Assembly (NCBI RefSeq): GCF_001314995.1
Contig: NZ_CP012938.1
Coordinates: 4,774,001-4,838,000, forward strand
Direction: 5' to 3'
Source of the DNA: Bacteroides ovatus
GTDB lineage: Bacteria > Bacteroidota > Bacteroidia > Bacteroidales > Bacteroidaceae
Length of the DNA: 64,000 bases
Part shown: in pieces, positions 12,714 to 23,100 of the stretch
Position numbering within the stretch: the stretch's first letter is position 1
How the letters are laid out: each line of letters opens with the position of its first letter
Notes under the pieces: model-generated
Told to the model about the DNA's origin: nothing
Database searches by the model: none
What the model saw: the letters and a program-made list of their open reading frames with translations, nothing else
Position numbers and translations under genes: made by a program

Positions 12714-15700
12714 TTCATATACATTGAAGGCGGCATTCCATACAATTCTTTGAATGTTGTCGAGAAATTATTAGGATCAGTGAATCCTGTTAACATGGCT
12801 ATCTCGGATATGGTATGCTGTTTTTCGGACAATAAACGAGCGGCTTCTTTTAAACGTATATTACGTATAAAGTCACGGGTTGTCTGGTTGGTGAGCTCTT
12901 TGAGTTTCCTGTGAAGATGTACGCGGCTAATACCTACCTCGGTGGTGATTGTCTCTATTGTCAAGTTAGGGTTACTGATGTTTTCATTGATCACTTTCAT
13001 AATACGTTCCATCAATTTCTCATCGGGTGATTTCACTTCCAGTTTCTGAACCTTGTTTTCCAGATTTTGCTGGCCTGTAAATACTTTGCGTAACTGCTGC
13101 CGTGTATTAATCAGATTTTCTACCGTCTTTTGCAGAATTTCGATATTGAATGGCTTCATGATATAGGCGTCGGCTCCTGTATTCAGACCTTCAAGGTTGT
13201 CTTCTTCCCTCGTTTTTGCAGTAAGCAAAATGACTGGGATATGGTTGAGGTTTACATTCTGCTTGATCTTCCGGCATAAGGTGAGTCCGTCCATTTCGGG
13301 CATCATGATGTCACTAATGACTAAGTCCGGAGCCTTTTTAAATATTTGCTCTAATGCTTCTTTACCATTACGGCTTTCCATGATATGAAATTTGTCCCCA
13401 AACTCCTTCGCTATATAATTTCGGATTTCTTCGTCGTCTTCTACAATTAATACGCGATATTTAGTTTTTACCCTGACTTTCTTTTCTTCCTTATTTTCTA
13501 TAATGGGAGAGATGACAGGAACAGTTGGTACGGCTACTGTTACCTTTTGCTCATTGTTGTCAACTTCTTCAGGTCGTAGATGCTTGTTACCCAACGGTAA
13601 TCGGATAATAAAACGGCAACCCGGTTGTTCTTTATTATTTTCTACATAGATAATTCCATGATGTAATTCCACTAATGAACGAGTAAGATGTAATCCTATT
13701 CCTGTTCCGCCTTTCGGATTCTGTTGGCTGTTACGGATCTGATAGAAACGTTCGAAGATATGTTCTTTTTCCTGTTCATCGATGCCTGTTCCGGTATCCG
13801 CGATAATTATTTCGGCATATTGTTTCAAGGGATCGGGCAGTGTATTATCTTCTCCAGTACGGATGGTAATATCTATGTTTCCTTTTTCAGGAGTAAACTT
13901 GAAGGCATTAGACAGAATATTCAGGATAATCTTATCAAAATTACCTGTGTCTACCCATACATTCAGTTCCCGGAGCGTACTGTGAAGTTGTAGCTGGATA
14001 TTTTTTGTATTTGCCTGTTGACCGAAAGTTGTACATAAATCTTCTATAAAAGGAATAATATTGGTCTCCCGGAACATCAGGAACATTTGTCCTTTATCAA
14101 TTTTCCGAATATCCATTAGTTGATTGACAAGATTCAGAATACGTTCCGCATTTCTGTAGATAATATGATATATTTTCAGGCGTTCATTGTTCTCCTCATT
14201 CTTAATCAGTTTCTGTAGAGGACTGATGATTAGAGACATCGGAGTGCGTATCTCGTGAGAGATGTTGATAAAGAACTGCAATTTTGCTTCATTGATTTGT
14301 TCGGTATGGATATGTTGCAGCATTTCCTGATGCATTCTGTACCGATGTCTGATCTGAAGAATAATGATAAATATAATGGTCAGTAATAATAAGGAGTAGA
14401 TAACTTTGGCCCACCATGAAGCATACCATGCAGGAGATATAAAGATGGTAATTTCTTTTATATTTGAATACACAGTGTTGTCTTTTGCTCTGATTTTAAA
14501 GTTATAGGTACCGGGTTTCAGATTGCTGAATGAGATACGGTTTACACCTTTGGGCAAACTAATCCATTTTTCATCGTTGATAGAATAAAGGTAGTTGATG
14601 TGTTCGGGGGCATTTAATTCCAGAGTGGCAAACTCGATACTGAACACATTGTCTTTATGGGATAGATAAAACTCTTTTGCGTTGAATACAGGGCAGTTGA
14701 TAATATTGTGAATACCGGATTTCATTCCTTTTCTAACCGGATTGTTATGCAGGAAAAAGTCGGTAATCCGGATATTCCATGTTTTTGCCGGATTGATAAT
14801 GTCTTGCGGATTGAAATAGGTGATACCATTCATTCCGCCAAACCAGATAATACCTTGTTTATCTTTGAAGGAGGCATTCTTGTAGAACTCATTTCCCTGT
14901 AATCCGTCGCTGACATAATAATTGATAAATTTGTTGTTTTTCTTTTGGAATTGGGAAATTCCGGCATTGGTGCTTATCCAAAGAAAATCTTTTCCATCTC
15001 CTTGTATGGCATATATTGTATTACTGGGCAATCCGTCTGCAGTAGTATAAGTGGTTAGTTCTTTCGTATTTTTATTCCAACCGGATAATCCTTCGGAACT
15101 GCCCAACCAGACAACTCCTTCGTCATCTTCAAAGATTGAATAAATAACATTTTGTGAGAGTATCTTATGACTTTGAAAATCAGGACTGTCAAGGTCTATA
15201 CAGTTGATGCCGTCATAAGTTCCGACATACAGTTTATTATCATCGGAATAGTGCAGACAACCTATCCATTCGTTGATTAGAGATGTCCGAGATTGTATGG
15301 ATGTAAATTCTTTCGTTTTCAGGTCATAGTAGAACAAACCGAATCCCATTGTCGCAATCCAAAGACGCTTGTTTTTATCTTCTGCGAAATCATATACACG
15401 TTGTATATAGTTGTTGTTCTTATCTACCAGTTTGTACTGGTAATCGCATAATCCTGTCTGTTTGTTCAGCTTTCCCATACCGTTTATAAAGGAGCCGACC
15501 CAAATGTTGTACTCGGAATCTTCATATAGTTTTATAACTGTTGAAGGCACAGAATTAGGGTGATTAGTATGCGAGAAATGTTTAGCCGGTTCTAACTTTT
15601 CTGTCAGGGCATAAATTCCGTCATTGTCTGTTCCAACCCATAACATACCGTTGTTGTCTTTGCAGAATGAGGTTATACAACTGGAACCGATCATGTTTTT

Positions 15701-16705
15701 ATCCATGGATTTATGTCCTATATACTTGAAACTGTTTGTTCGGGCAGGTATCTGCATGACTCCTTTCTGATAAACAGCCAACCATAAGTTACCGGAATTG
15801 TCTTTTAGGATAGAATGTATTTTTGAATTTTTTGAATCAAAATAGTTGTTGTCAAAATTGTATTCGGAGATTTCATGAGTTTGGTTATTGTAGACACTCA
15901 TACCTTTACCATCAGTTCCGATATATAATTCATTTTGCGGTCCGGAATAGAGGAAACAGATAGGAAGTTCTCTCTTTTCTTTAAAATCAATAGGTATAAA
16001 GGAGTCTTGTCTTTTGTTATAGACGAATAGTCCTTTTCTCATACTTCCTACATAAATATTCCCACGTGAATCTTCACATATACTTTTGACATATCCGTTG
16101 TCTTTAGATAAATATAAAGTAAGTTGGTTATTAGAATCAAGACGATATACTCCTTCTTCGTCTTTTGCTATCCAGACATTCTGTTTCTTGTCTTCAATCA
16201 TAAATCCTGTTGATGTCATGGGGATATCAATTTTTTGAACAGTCAACAGGTAATCTTTGATATTCAACCTGCACAACATATTTCCGGATACCCATATTTC
16301 TCCATTTCTCCTTTCGATAAAGGAAACAATATTACTTTCAAATATTTCTCCATTGTCTTCCCTTATTGCAAGTGGGGTAAAATTGTCTGTGGCCGGATCA
16401 TACATTTGAATTCCCATATATGTACCGATAAACAAATGACCTTTGCTGTCCTCAAAAACAGTACGAACAAAATTGTGGGCTAACGAATGTTCATTATTGG
16501 GCTCATGTTTGTATATGGTAAATTTAGCACCGTCATAACGGTTCAGACCATCTTCTGTTGCAATCCAAATGAAACCGTTCCGGTCTTGATATATTTGATT
16601 AATCAGACTACTGGAGAGTTCTTTGTCAGTAGTGAATAACTTAGGAGATTGCCCGTTGCATAACAAAGAAAACAATAATAATAGAAAAGTGAATACATTT
16701 TTCAT
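12686..16705 (-). CDS. Hybrid two-component system sensor-regulator (HTCS), first of two
   Basis: A 1339-residue one-polypeptide two-component system. ATG at 16705 gives the signal peptide MKNVFTFLLLLFSLLCNGQ; a TTG at 16732 is less likely. A periplasmic sensor of about 14 Reg_prop propeller repeats (many I/LWIA/GT motifs) is followed by a Y_Y_Y domain, one membrane helix (about 765-790), and a histidine kinase with His817 in ISHEIRTP and a GTGIGL ATP-binding motif. A receiver with Asp1132 (VISDIMMPEMDG) and an AraC-type HTH end the protein. In the family, oligosaccharide binding to the sensor activates nearby PUL promoters. It is convergent with GH43 and downstream of GH95. Ligand and targets are not visible. 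Confidence 0.95.
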   Translation of the reverse strand: MKNVFTFLLLLFSLLCNGQSPKLFTTDKELSSSLINQIYQDRNGFIWIATEDGLNRYDGAKFTIYKHEPNNEHSLAHNFVRTVFEDSKGHLFIGTYMGIQMYDPATDNFTPLAIREDNGEIFESNIVSFIERRNGEIWVSGNMLCRLNIKDYLLTVQKIDIPMTSTGFMIEDKKQNVWIAKDEEGVYRLDSNNQLTLYLSKDNGYVKSICEDSRGNIYVGSMRKGLFVYNKRQDSFIPIDFKEKRELPICFLYSGPQNELYIGTDGKGMSVYNNQTHEISEYNFDNNYFDSKNSKIHSILKDNSGNLWLAVYQKGVMQIPARTNSFKYIGHKSMDKNMIGSSCITSFCKDNNGMLWVGTDNDGIYALTEKLEPAKHFSHTNHPNSVPSTVIKLYEDSEYNIWVGSFINGMGKLNKQTGLCDYQYKLVDKNNNYIQRVYDFAEDKNKRLWIATMGFGLFYYDLKTKEFTSIQSRTSLINEWIGCLHYSDDNKLYVGTYDGINCIDLDSPDFQSHKILSQNVIYSIFEDDEGVVWLGSSEGLSGWNKNTKELTTYTTADGLPSNTIYAIQGDGKDFLWISTNAGISQFQKKNNKFINYYVSDGLQGNEFYKNASFKDKQGIIWFGGMNGITYFNPQDIINPAKTWNIRITDFFLHNNPVRKGMKSGIHNIINCPVFNAKEFYLSHKDNVFSIEFATLELNAPEHINYLYSINDEKWISLPKGVNRISFSNLKPGTYNFKIRAKDNTVYSNIKEITIFISPAWYASWWAKVIYSLLLLTIIFIIILQIRHRYRMHQEMLQHIHTEQINEAKLQFFINISHEIRTPMSLIISPLQKLIKNEENNERLKIYHIIYRNAERILNLVNQLMDIRKIDKGQMFLMFRETNIIPFIEDLCTTFGQQANTKNIQLQLHSTLRELNVWVDTGNFDKIILNILSNAFKFTPEKGNIDITIRTGEDNTLPDPLKQYAEIIIADTGTGIDEQEKEHIFERFYQIRNSQQNPKGGTGIGLHLTRSLVELHHGIIYVENNKEQPGCRFIIRLPLGNKHLRPEEVDNNEQKVTVAVPTVPVISPIIENKEEKKVRVKTKYRVLIVEDDEEIRNYIAKEFGDKFHIMESRNGKEALEQIFKKAPDLVISDIMMPEMDGLTLCRKIKQNVNLNHIPVILLTAKTREEDNLEGLNTGADAYIMKPFNIEILQKTVENLINTRQQLRKVFTGQQNLENKVQKLEVKSPDEKLMERIMKVINENISNPNLTIETITTEVGISRVHLHRKLKELTNQTTRDFIRNIRLKEAARLLSEKQHTISEIAMLTGFTDPNNFSTTFKELYGMPPSMYMKEQLSKKEE

Positions 16706-16729
16706 AGTTATAGATCGTTGTTTGTTGTA

Positions 16730-16737
16730 CAAAGAAA
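16730..16737 (-). promoter_or_regulatory. Possible -7 box of the first HTCS gene
   Basis: Read leftward it is TTTCTTTG, one mismatch from TAnnTTTG, 24 bases before the HTCS start. The other HTCS gene has the same octamer at a similar distance. Confidence 0.4.
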
Positions 16738-16802
16738 ACTAAAAACCTAAATATAACCTAATAAAAAATGAATATTTTCATTAGGCTCCGGGAGTACAAT
16801 CG

Positions 16803-16834
16803 GATGTTGTAACATCGTTTGTAAATAATGTAAC
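16803..16834. promoter_or_regulatory. GTTACA-type operator-like motifs upstream of the first HTCS gene
   Basis: The interval between GH95 and this HTCS contains GATGTTGTAACATC (16803-16816), whose six-base ends are inverted repeats, and AATGTAAC (16827-16834). Read leftward they give GTTACATT and GTTACAA, resembling the GTTACATTT elements at the GH30 and SusC promoters. An operator role is inferred. Confidence 0.4.
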
Positions 16835-16863
16835 ATGAGAAAAGATTTATCCCTTCTTCTGTA

Positions 16864-19299
16864 TTATTGTTTTCCTTCGATTGTATTTACAATATAGGTT
16901 TTACCCGCCTTTGTTTCGATGTCATATTCGTAAACCTTCTGCAGTTTGGGAGACTGCGCACTTACTCCTTTGGCTACAAGAGGTTGCTTGATAGGAGTGG
17001 TGGCGAATAATCTATTTGAGCACTCTTTCCCGTTTACTTGTTTTAAGCCTTTCCCTTTTAGTGGGACATAAGACCGGATGCGGAGCGTACTGCCTATATT
17101 CGATCGGATGATCGCTTTATTTAACACATTGTTTTTCCAGTCCATATCGACAGTAAAGTTTCCACGTGCCACCAGCCCCTTCACACTCCCTTCTTCCCAT
17201 GCATCAGGCAATGCCGGCAATAAATGTACGGCACCGTCATGACTTTGGAGCAACATTTCCGCTACTCCGGCTGTATAACCGAAATTACCGTCAATCTGGA
17301 AAGGCGGATGGGCATCCAGCATATTGGGATAGGTACGCCCGTTCGGATATTCTTTAGCCAAGTGATCGTTGGGCAATAGTTGAATCATATTTTTAATGAT
17401 TTGGAAGGCATGGTTTCCATCCAGCATACGTGCCCAGAAATTGACTTTCCAGCCGATACTCCAACCGGTAGCCTTATCACCGCGTTGAAGCAATGTGTTT
17501 CTTGCTGCCTGGAATAACTCGGGATTTGAGTATGGAGAAATTTGATTACTCGGATATAGCCCGTACAAATGTGAAATATGACGGTGCTCGTCCTTGGGAT
17601 TGTCAATATCTTCAAGCCATTCTTGTAGTTGGTTATGCTTTCCTATTTGCATAGGTGGCAACTTCTCTAGTGTTTGTTTGAGGGAGTCTTGGAAAGAGGG
17701 GGCTTCACCTGCGATGTATGAAGCCAATAAGGTATTATGCAGTGCATCAAAGGCAATCTGATTGTCCATTGTGCAACCGGCCGTGATGGGACCGTGTTCC
17801 GGCGACACAGAAGGCGACACTACCAACCATTTATACACTGGATGTTCTACCAAGAAATCCATGTAGAACTGCGCTGTTCCTTTCAGGATGGGATAATACT
17901 CTTTCAGGAACTCTTTATTTCCTGTAAAGAGGTAATGTTGCCAGATATGTTGAGCTAACCATGCGCCGCCGCTAGGCCACATGCCGGCTGCTGCAAAATC
18001 GACTACACCACAGATTCTCCATAAGTCAGTGTTATGATGTGCCACCCATCCCCGACAATCATACATGGTTCGGGCTGTTTCTGCTCCTGTGACGGATAAA
18101 TCTTTCAACATAGAGAATAACGGACTATGTGTTTCACTTAAATTAGTGACTTCTGCCGGCCAATAGTTCATTTCTGTATTGATATTGATGGTGTATTTGC
18201 TATCCCAGGGTGCATGAGTACTGTTATTCCATATACCTTGCAGATTAGCCGGTTGCCCACCCGGTTGCGAAGAAGAAATCAGCAGATAACGTCCATAATG
18301 GAAAAGTAGAGCTGCCATTGCCATGTCTTCCCCATTTCCGAAGTTTTCAATTCGTTTGGGAGTCTCCAGTTGGGAAGCTTTGCCTGCCGGTAATGTAAGG
18401 CGTACACGGTCAAATTGTTTTTTATAATAAGCGATATGGTTTTTGAGAGCTTTTTCGTAAGGTATTTGCATTGCTCTTTTCAGATATTCGCTGGTTCGGT
18501 GGGATTCATCGGCGCTGACATCCTGGTAGTTTACGTAGTTGGTTGCTGCCGATATATAAAGGGTGGCTTCTGTTCCTTCATTTATTTGGAGCGTATTTCC
18601 TGCCGGGCGGAGAGTGCCATTCGTTTTTACCTGGATTTGACATTCTGCCCGTAGTGCGGCTTTCAAACCTTCCTGCTCTTTCCCTTGACAGGTGACGGTC
18701 AGCTGATCGTTCTGAACATTCACCTTATGTACTAGAGGGCAGTTATATGCAATAGTAAAGTTCAGTGCGTTTGCTTTACTTGCTTTGATATGCATAATAA
18801 TGACATTATCAGTAAATGAAGCAAAAGTGGTGCGGGTATAAGTGACGTCATCCACTTGATAACGGGTAGTTGTCGTTGCATTCTCCAGATTCAGATCGCG
18901 GTAAAAGCCGGATCCGTTTTGGTGTTCCGGAAATTCCAGGTAAAGACTACCTAATGTCAGATAGCTCATTCCGTGTTGCTGGGTTAAGAAGTTGGCGTCA
19001 ATGAGTCTTTGCGCTTCCTTGTTTCTCCCTTCAAAAATCAGTTTGCGTACAACCGGTAGCACATGTACGGCATTCGGGTTATTATTATTGTATGGAGAAC
19101 CTGCCCAAAATGTTTCTTCGTTGAGTTGTAATTCTTCGCGTTCGATTCCGCCATATACCATGGCTCCAAGACGGGAGTTACCAATAGGGAGAGCTTCCGA
19201 CCAATTTTGTGCAGGTTGACTATACCACAGTTTCAGGTCCTGTCCTGAAACAAGGTTGCTTATTAATAGGAATAATACAAAAAAAGTGTTTCTGTTCAT
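16864..19299 (-). CDS. GH95 alpha-L-galactosidase (fucosidase-family enzyme)
   Basis: A secreted 811-residue protein, signal peptide [20 protein letters not shown], of normal GH95 length: N-terminal beta domain, helical linker, (alpha/alpha)6 catalytic barrel and C-terminal beta domain. The catalytic set is present: Asn372 and Asn374 in [12 protein letters not shown], acid Glu501 in SPSVSPEH, and Asp670 in FQIDGNFG. Fucosidases of the family usually have His just before this Asn pair (KYH); here it is Thr370. From memory, Thr370 is the residue reported to let B. ovatus BACOVA_03438 accept L-galactose, a cap found on corn glucuronoarabinoxylan. It has its own promoter box just upstream. Confidence 0.9.
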   Translation of the reverse strand: MNRNTFFVLFLLISNLVSGQDLKLWYSQPAQNWSEALPIGNSRLGAMVYGGIEREELQLNEETFWAGSPYNNNNPNAVHVLPVVRKLIFEGRNKEAQRLIDANFLTQQHGMSYLTLGSLYLEFPEHQNGSGFYRDLNLENATTTTRYQVDDVTYTRTTFASFTDNVIIMHIKASKANALNFTIAYNCPLVHKVNVQNDQLTVTCQGKEQEGLKAALRAECQIQVKTNGTLRPAGNTLQINEGTEATLYISAATNYVNYQDVSADESHRTSEYLKRAMQIPYEKALKNHIAYYKKQFDRVRLTLPAGKASQLETPKRIENFGNGEDMAMAALLFHYGRYLLISSSQPGGQPANLQGIWNNSTHAPWDSKYTININTEMNYWPAEVTNLSETHSPLFSMLKDLSVTGAETARTMYDCRGWVAHHNTDLWRICGVVDFAAAGMWPSGGAWLAQHIWQHYLFTGNKEFLKEYYPILKGTAQFYMDFLVEHPVYKWLVVSPSVSPEHGPITAGCTMDNQIAFDALHNTLLASYIAGEAPSFQDSLKQTLEKLPPMQIGKHNQLQEWLEDIDNPKDEHRHISHLYGLYPSNQISPYSNPELFQAARNTLLQRGDKATGWSIGWKVNFWARMLDGNHAFQIIKNMIQLLPNDHLAKEYPNGRTYPNMLDAHPPFQIDGNFGYTAGVAEMLLQSHDGAVHLLPALPDAWEEGSVKGLVARGNFTVDMDWKNNVLNKAIIRSNIGSTLRIRSYVPLKGKGLKQVNGKECSNRLFATTPIKQPLVAKGVSAQSPKLQKVYEYDIETKAGKTYIVNTIEGKQ

Positions 19300-19316
19300 A
19301 TTATATGGATTTGTAG

Positions 19317-19324
19317 CAAAGGTA
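19317..19324 (-). promoter_or_regulatory. Bacteroides -7 box (TACCTTTG) for GH95
   Basis: Read leftward the bases are TACCTTTG, an exact TAnnTTTG match, ending 17 bases before the GH95 start. A TTTTTTG lies about 22 bases further upstream and could be the -33 element. Confidence 0.6.
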
Positions 19325-19437
19325 GCTCATTTCCCAATACAAAAGGCAAAAAACTGTTTCTGAAATCTACCTTGGAAGTAACTTCTTTCCATATTAATGT
19401 TACTAATATATATGGTGTATGTTCCACAGGATAAAAT

Positions 19438-19477
19438 AATAACTGCCGGCTTCTTTTTACAAGCACCGGCAGTTATT
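19438..19477 (-). terminator. Terminator after the small secreted protein gene
   Basis: AATAACTGCCGG (19438-19449) pairs perfectly with CCGGCAGTTATT (19466-19477), and a T-rich tract follows on the minus strand. It lies about 30 bases past the stop of the 155-residue protein gene and separates it from GH95. Confidence 0.8.
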
Positions 19478-19509
19478 ATTTAAGCAACTAGCAGATATAC
19501 TGATCTATG

Positions 19510-19977
19510 TTACTTTTTAGCAACTAAAACTATATTATTGATATCTACTTTTTTGTTTTTTCCCATCCCAATGGAAACTTTGGTAATAGAACTTGGATCA
19601 ATTGCAATTTTACCGGCTTTTTCATCTTTAAAAGCACTGAATTGCACCTTCTTCTTGCCTTGGGTATAAAATCCCATAGAAACTTTTACCGTTTCACCAT
19701 CTTGGGTATATTCTATTTTTAATGAACAGATGGCATTTGTGGCATTTTCATCTAATTTTTCGAAGTTGGTCGCTTCAAAGTTTATTCCGGTGTAATTAGT
19801 GTAATCATTTTCAGGAAATACCAAGTTTCCATAACTGGTGGAAATTAAGGTCTGCCCTTCTACTGTCAGTTTATTATTGGCTTCGCATTGACTGACTTCG
19901 ATAGTCTTGTCTACTTGTGCATTGACACTTAAGATTCCCAGACATGCAACTAATGCTGCTACTAAATACTTTTTCAT
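19510..19977 (-). CDS. Small secreted beta-rich protein, possibly a stand-alone glycan-binding module
   Basis: A 155-residue protein with signal peptide MKKYLVAALVACLGILSVNA and no lipobox Cys. I do not recognise a named family. The mature part alternates beta-strand-like segments and ends ISKVSIG/VDINNIVLVAK-like strands (ITKVSIGMGKNKKVDINNIV), as in CBM jelly-rolls. It stands alone between two regulators and GH95, with its own promoter box and a strong terminator. A similar-sized secreted protein ends the SusCD block (34565-34984). A soluble xylan-binding role is inference only. Confidence 0.7.
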   Translation of the reverse strand: MKKYLVAALVACLGILSVNAQVDKTIEVSQCEANNKLTVEGQTLISTSYGNLVFPENDYTNYTGINFEATNFEKLDENATNAICSLKIEYTQDGETVKVSMGFYTQGKKKVQFSAFKDEKAGKIAIDPSSITKVSIGMGKNKKVDINNIVLVAKK

Positions 19978-20021
19978 GTTATTTTCTTTTAGAGGTTAAT
20001 AGCTGATTTATTTTCTATTGG

Positions 20022-20029
20022 CAAAGTTA
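20022..20029 (-). promoter_or_regulatory. Bacteroides -7 box (TAACTTTG) for the 155-residue protein gene
   Basis: An exact TAnnTTTG match read leftward, 44 bases before the start codon at 19977, in the gap shared with the divergent HTCS gene. Confidence 0.6.
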
Positions 20030-20165
20030 GGATATCTTTTCGGAGAGATAAAAAATCTGTGTTTCAATAGTTTTTGTATATGTTTCATTCTTCTTTTGGT
20101 GCAAAGGGGACTAAATTTAAAAACAAATGAAACGAATTAAATAGTCCGATTTTGAAAAGAATTAC

Positions 20166-20173
20166 TTTCTTTG
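20166..20173 (+). promoter_or_regulatory. Possible -7 box of the second HTCS gene
   Basis: TTTCTTTG, one mismatch from TAnnTTTG, 22 bases before the HTCS start. The first HTCS gene has the same octamer at 16730-16737. Confidence 0.4.
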
Positions 20174-20195
20174 CATAAAGAAAGGACTGTTTGCT

Positions 20196-23100
20196 ATGAA
20201 AAGACTATTACTGTTGATGATTGTATTTTTTGGGGGAATTGTACAGGTGGTCGCCGAGAATACATTGTTCTATGATTCCAAACAATTAACTTGCGATCTG
20301 ATTACTTCCATTTGCCAGGATAAAGATGGGTTTATCTGGATCGGGACAGATTATGGCCTTAATAAATTCAATGGCATACAATTTACTCATTATTATAATA
20401 ATCCCAAGGATAGCACCTCGTTATCCGATAACTCTGTAAAAGCCTTGATGCTCGATAATGAAGGCACGTTATGGGTGGGAGGTATTGGCGGATTACAATA
20501 TTATGTTCCGGAAGAAAATGCATTTCGGACAATTAAGTTTGAAGAAAGCTCATCTTTTCATATCATGTGTATCACTCAATTGCGTTCGGGCGAAATATGG
20601 GTTGGATCTTCCGGAAGAGGAATATTCCGTATTCGGAAAGATACAGGAACAGGTGAGCAAATGACAGATATTCCTGATGTATCCGAACATGCTCATTATG
20701 GAGTCATATATGAAGACCGTCATGGGAGCATCTGGATTGGAGTAAACGGTACCGGTTTACTTCGATATGATCCTTCTACACGAACGAGTAAGATATACAC
20801 ACGGGCAGTTTTAGATGGCGGTTCTACAATTTCCGGAATGGCCGAGGACCATTCGGGAAATTTTCTCCTTTCCACGGGTACTACTGCTTATTATTATGAT
20901 AGAGAGAATGACCGCTTTACCAAAATAGAACATAATGAATCGTGGCTGCCGGCACGTTCCATACTCGTAAGTCAAAAAGGGACACGTTATTTGGCAACCT
21001 TTGGCAAAGGGCTGAAGGTTATTCAACCCGATTTGAAAGAACTCCGTTCCGAGGTGATCACTCTCCCTTTTATTGATGTCGATAATGCTAAAATACGTGC
21101 TATTTATGAAGATCATAACCAAAACTTATGGATAGGATGTTATCATAGAGGAATGGTTATGGTGTCTAAAGAATCTACACCTTTCCATTTTTGGAGTGTT
21201 CCTACCCGTGAATATCCGCAGGCTGGTGTGATAACTGCCTTGTATAAAGATGATGATGGACATATCGTTAGCGGTGTGGAAGGCGAAGGAGTGTTTAAAA
21301 TTACTTCGGAAGGAAATATAACCGATCATTTGTTTTCAGGTAAAACGGTTTCATCCATCTATAAGGATTATAGTGGTAATTTGTGGTTTGGAGGCTATTA
21401 TTCCGGGCTTTATATGCAGGATGCCAAAGGGAACGTACGTTTTATGTTACCGGAAATTAAATTGAAGGATATAAAGAAGATCACAGGTGATGATAAAGGG
21501 AACCTATATCTTTCTTTATTCGGTTCCGGATTCATACGATATCACCTGCCCACTCAAACAGTCACGGAATATCAAAGTTCCTCCGGTGGGTTAAGGAACA
21601 ATTGGATTTATACTCTACTTCTTGATTCCCGGGAAAGATTGTGGATAGGCCACTGTAATGGAGTGGATTATTTCGATCCTGTAACGGAAAAATTTACCCC
21701 TGTATTGAGTCAATCGTTGGGTAATTTCATCACTTACTCATTATTGGAAGACGTACGTGGAAATATTTGGGCGGGAACGAATAAGGGACTTATGTGTTAT
21801 CATCCCGGAACAAAAGAATTTCATTACTATGATGAAGAAGACGGACTTTCTAATAATTTTGTATATGGGTTGGCAGAAGATGAGAGGGGGAATATCTGGT
21901 GTAGTACCCTGAAAGGCATTAACCTGATAAAAGTCGCAGAGAATAAGATTGCTTCCTATTATTCCGAACGTGGATTGGTGGATAATGAGTATACTATTGG
22001 TGCCAGCTACCAGTCAATGAATGGCCTTATCTATTTGGGAGGTGTGAAGGGAATAACGACTTTTCATCCGGATAGCGTCACTGCGCAAAAAGGGAAGTCG
22101 ACTGTGATATTATCCAATCTTTATTTGGGAGGAGAAGCAGTGACCGCTAAAAGTAAATCCGGTGGAAAACCCATTTTGGACACTTTTGTAACACGTGCCG
22201 ACAAAATCAGCCTGGCTTATGAAGACAACACGTTTACGCTTGAGTTTTCCACATTGGATTATCGTAATTCTGGAAATATTTTCTATGAATATCGTATCAG
22301 AGAGTATGAAAAGAACTGGACCTCTACTCAATTGGGAATCAATCAGATTACATACAATCATTTAAATTCCGGTAAGTATACATTTGAAATACGCGCCTGT
22401 GAGAACGGGCAGTATACCCCTGTGAAGGTGATACGGATTGATATTGCGGCACCGTGGTGGCGTTCGTCTCTGGCTTATGTCTGCTATGCGTTGATATTGC
22501 TTGCTGTTGCATTCCAGATTTATTTGAGTGTTCGTCGCCGGCACCAGAAAGAAATGAATGAAGAGAGAATCAAACTTTTTATCAATCTCTCGCATGAGAT
22601 TCGCTCTCCAATGACTTTGATTGTGAGTCCGTTGGAGAATTTGTTAAAGAGAGACTATGATGCCGATACGATGAAGATGCTGCGTCTGATGCAGAAGAAT
22701 GCGAATCGTATTATTAATCTGATGAATCAGTTGCTTGATATGCGTAAAATTGAAAAAGGGCAATTGAATATTCATTGCGTTGAAACGGACATGGTGGATT
22801 ATATCAAAGAATTAATCTCTTTATTTACTTATCAGGCGGAGAAAAGGAACATAAACTTGTGTTTTGATTATGAACAGGAGGAGCTTCCGGCGTGGATTGA
22901 TCCTAATAATTTTGATAAAGTATTGGTAAACCTGCTGTCGAATGCTTTTAAATATACGCCGGATGGAGGTGAAATAAAAATCAGCCTGCGCGAGAAGGTG
23001 AATGAACTTACTGTTGGAGATTTGCAGCATTTTATTGAGATTGAAGTGATTGACAGCGGATCCGGCATTGACGCCAATAAACTGGAAAAGATATTCGAAC

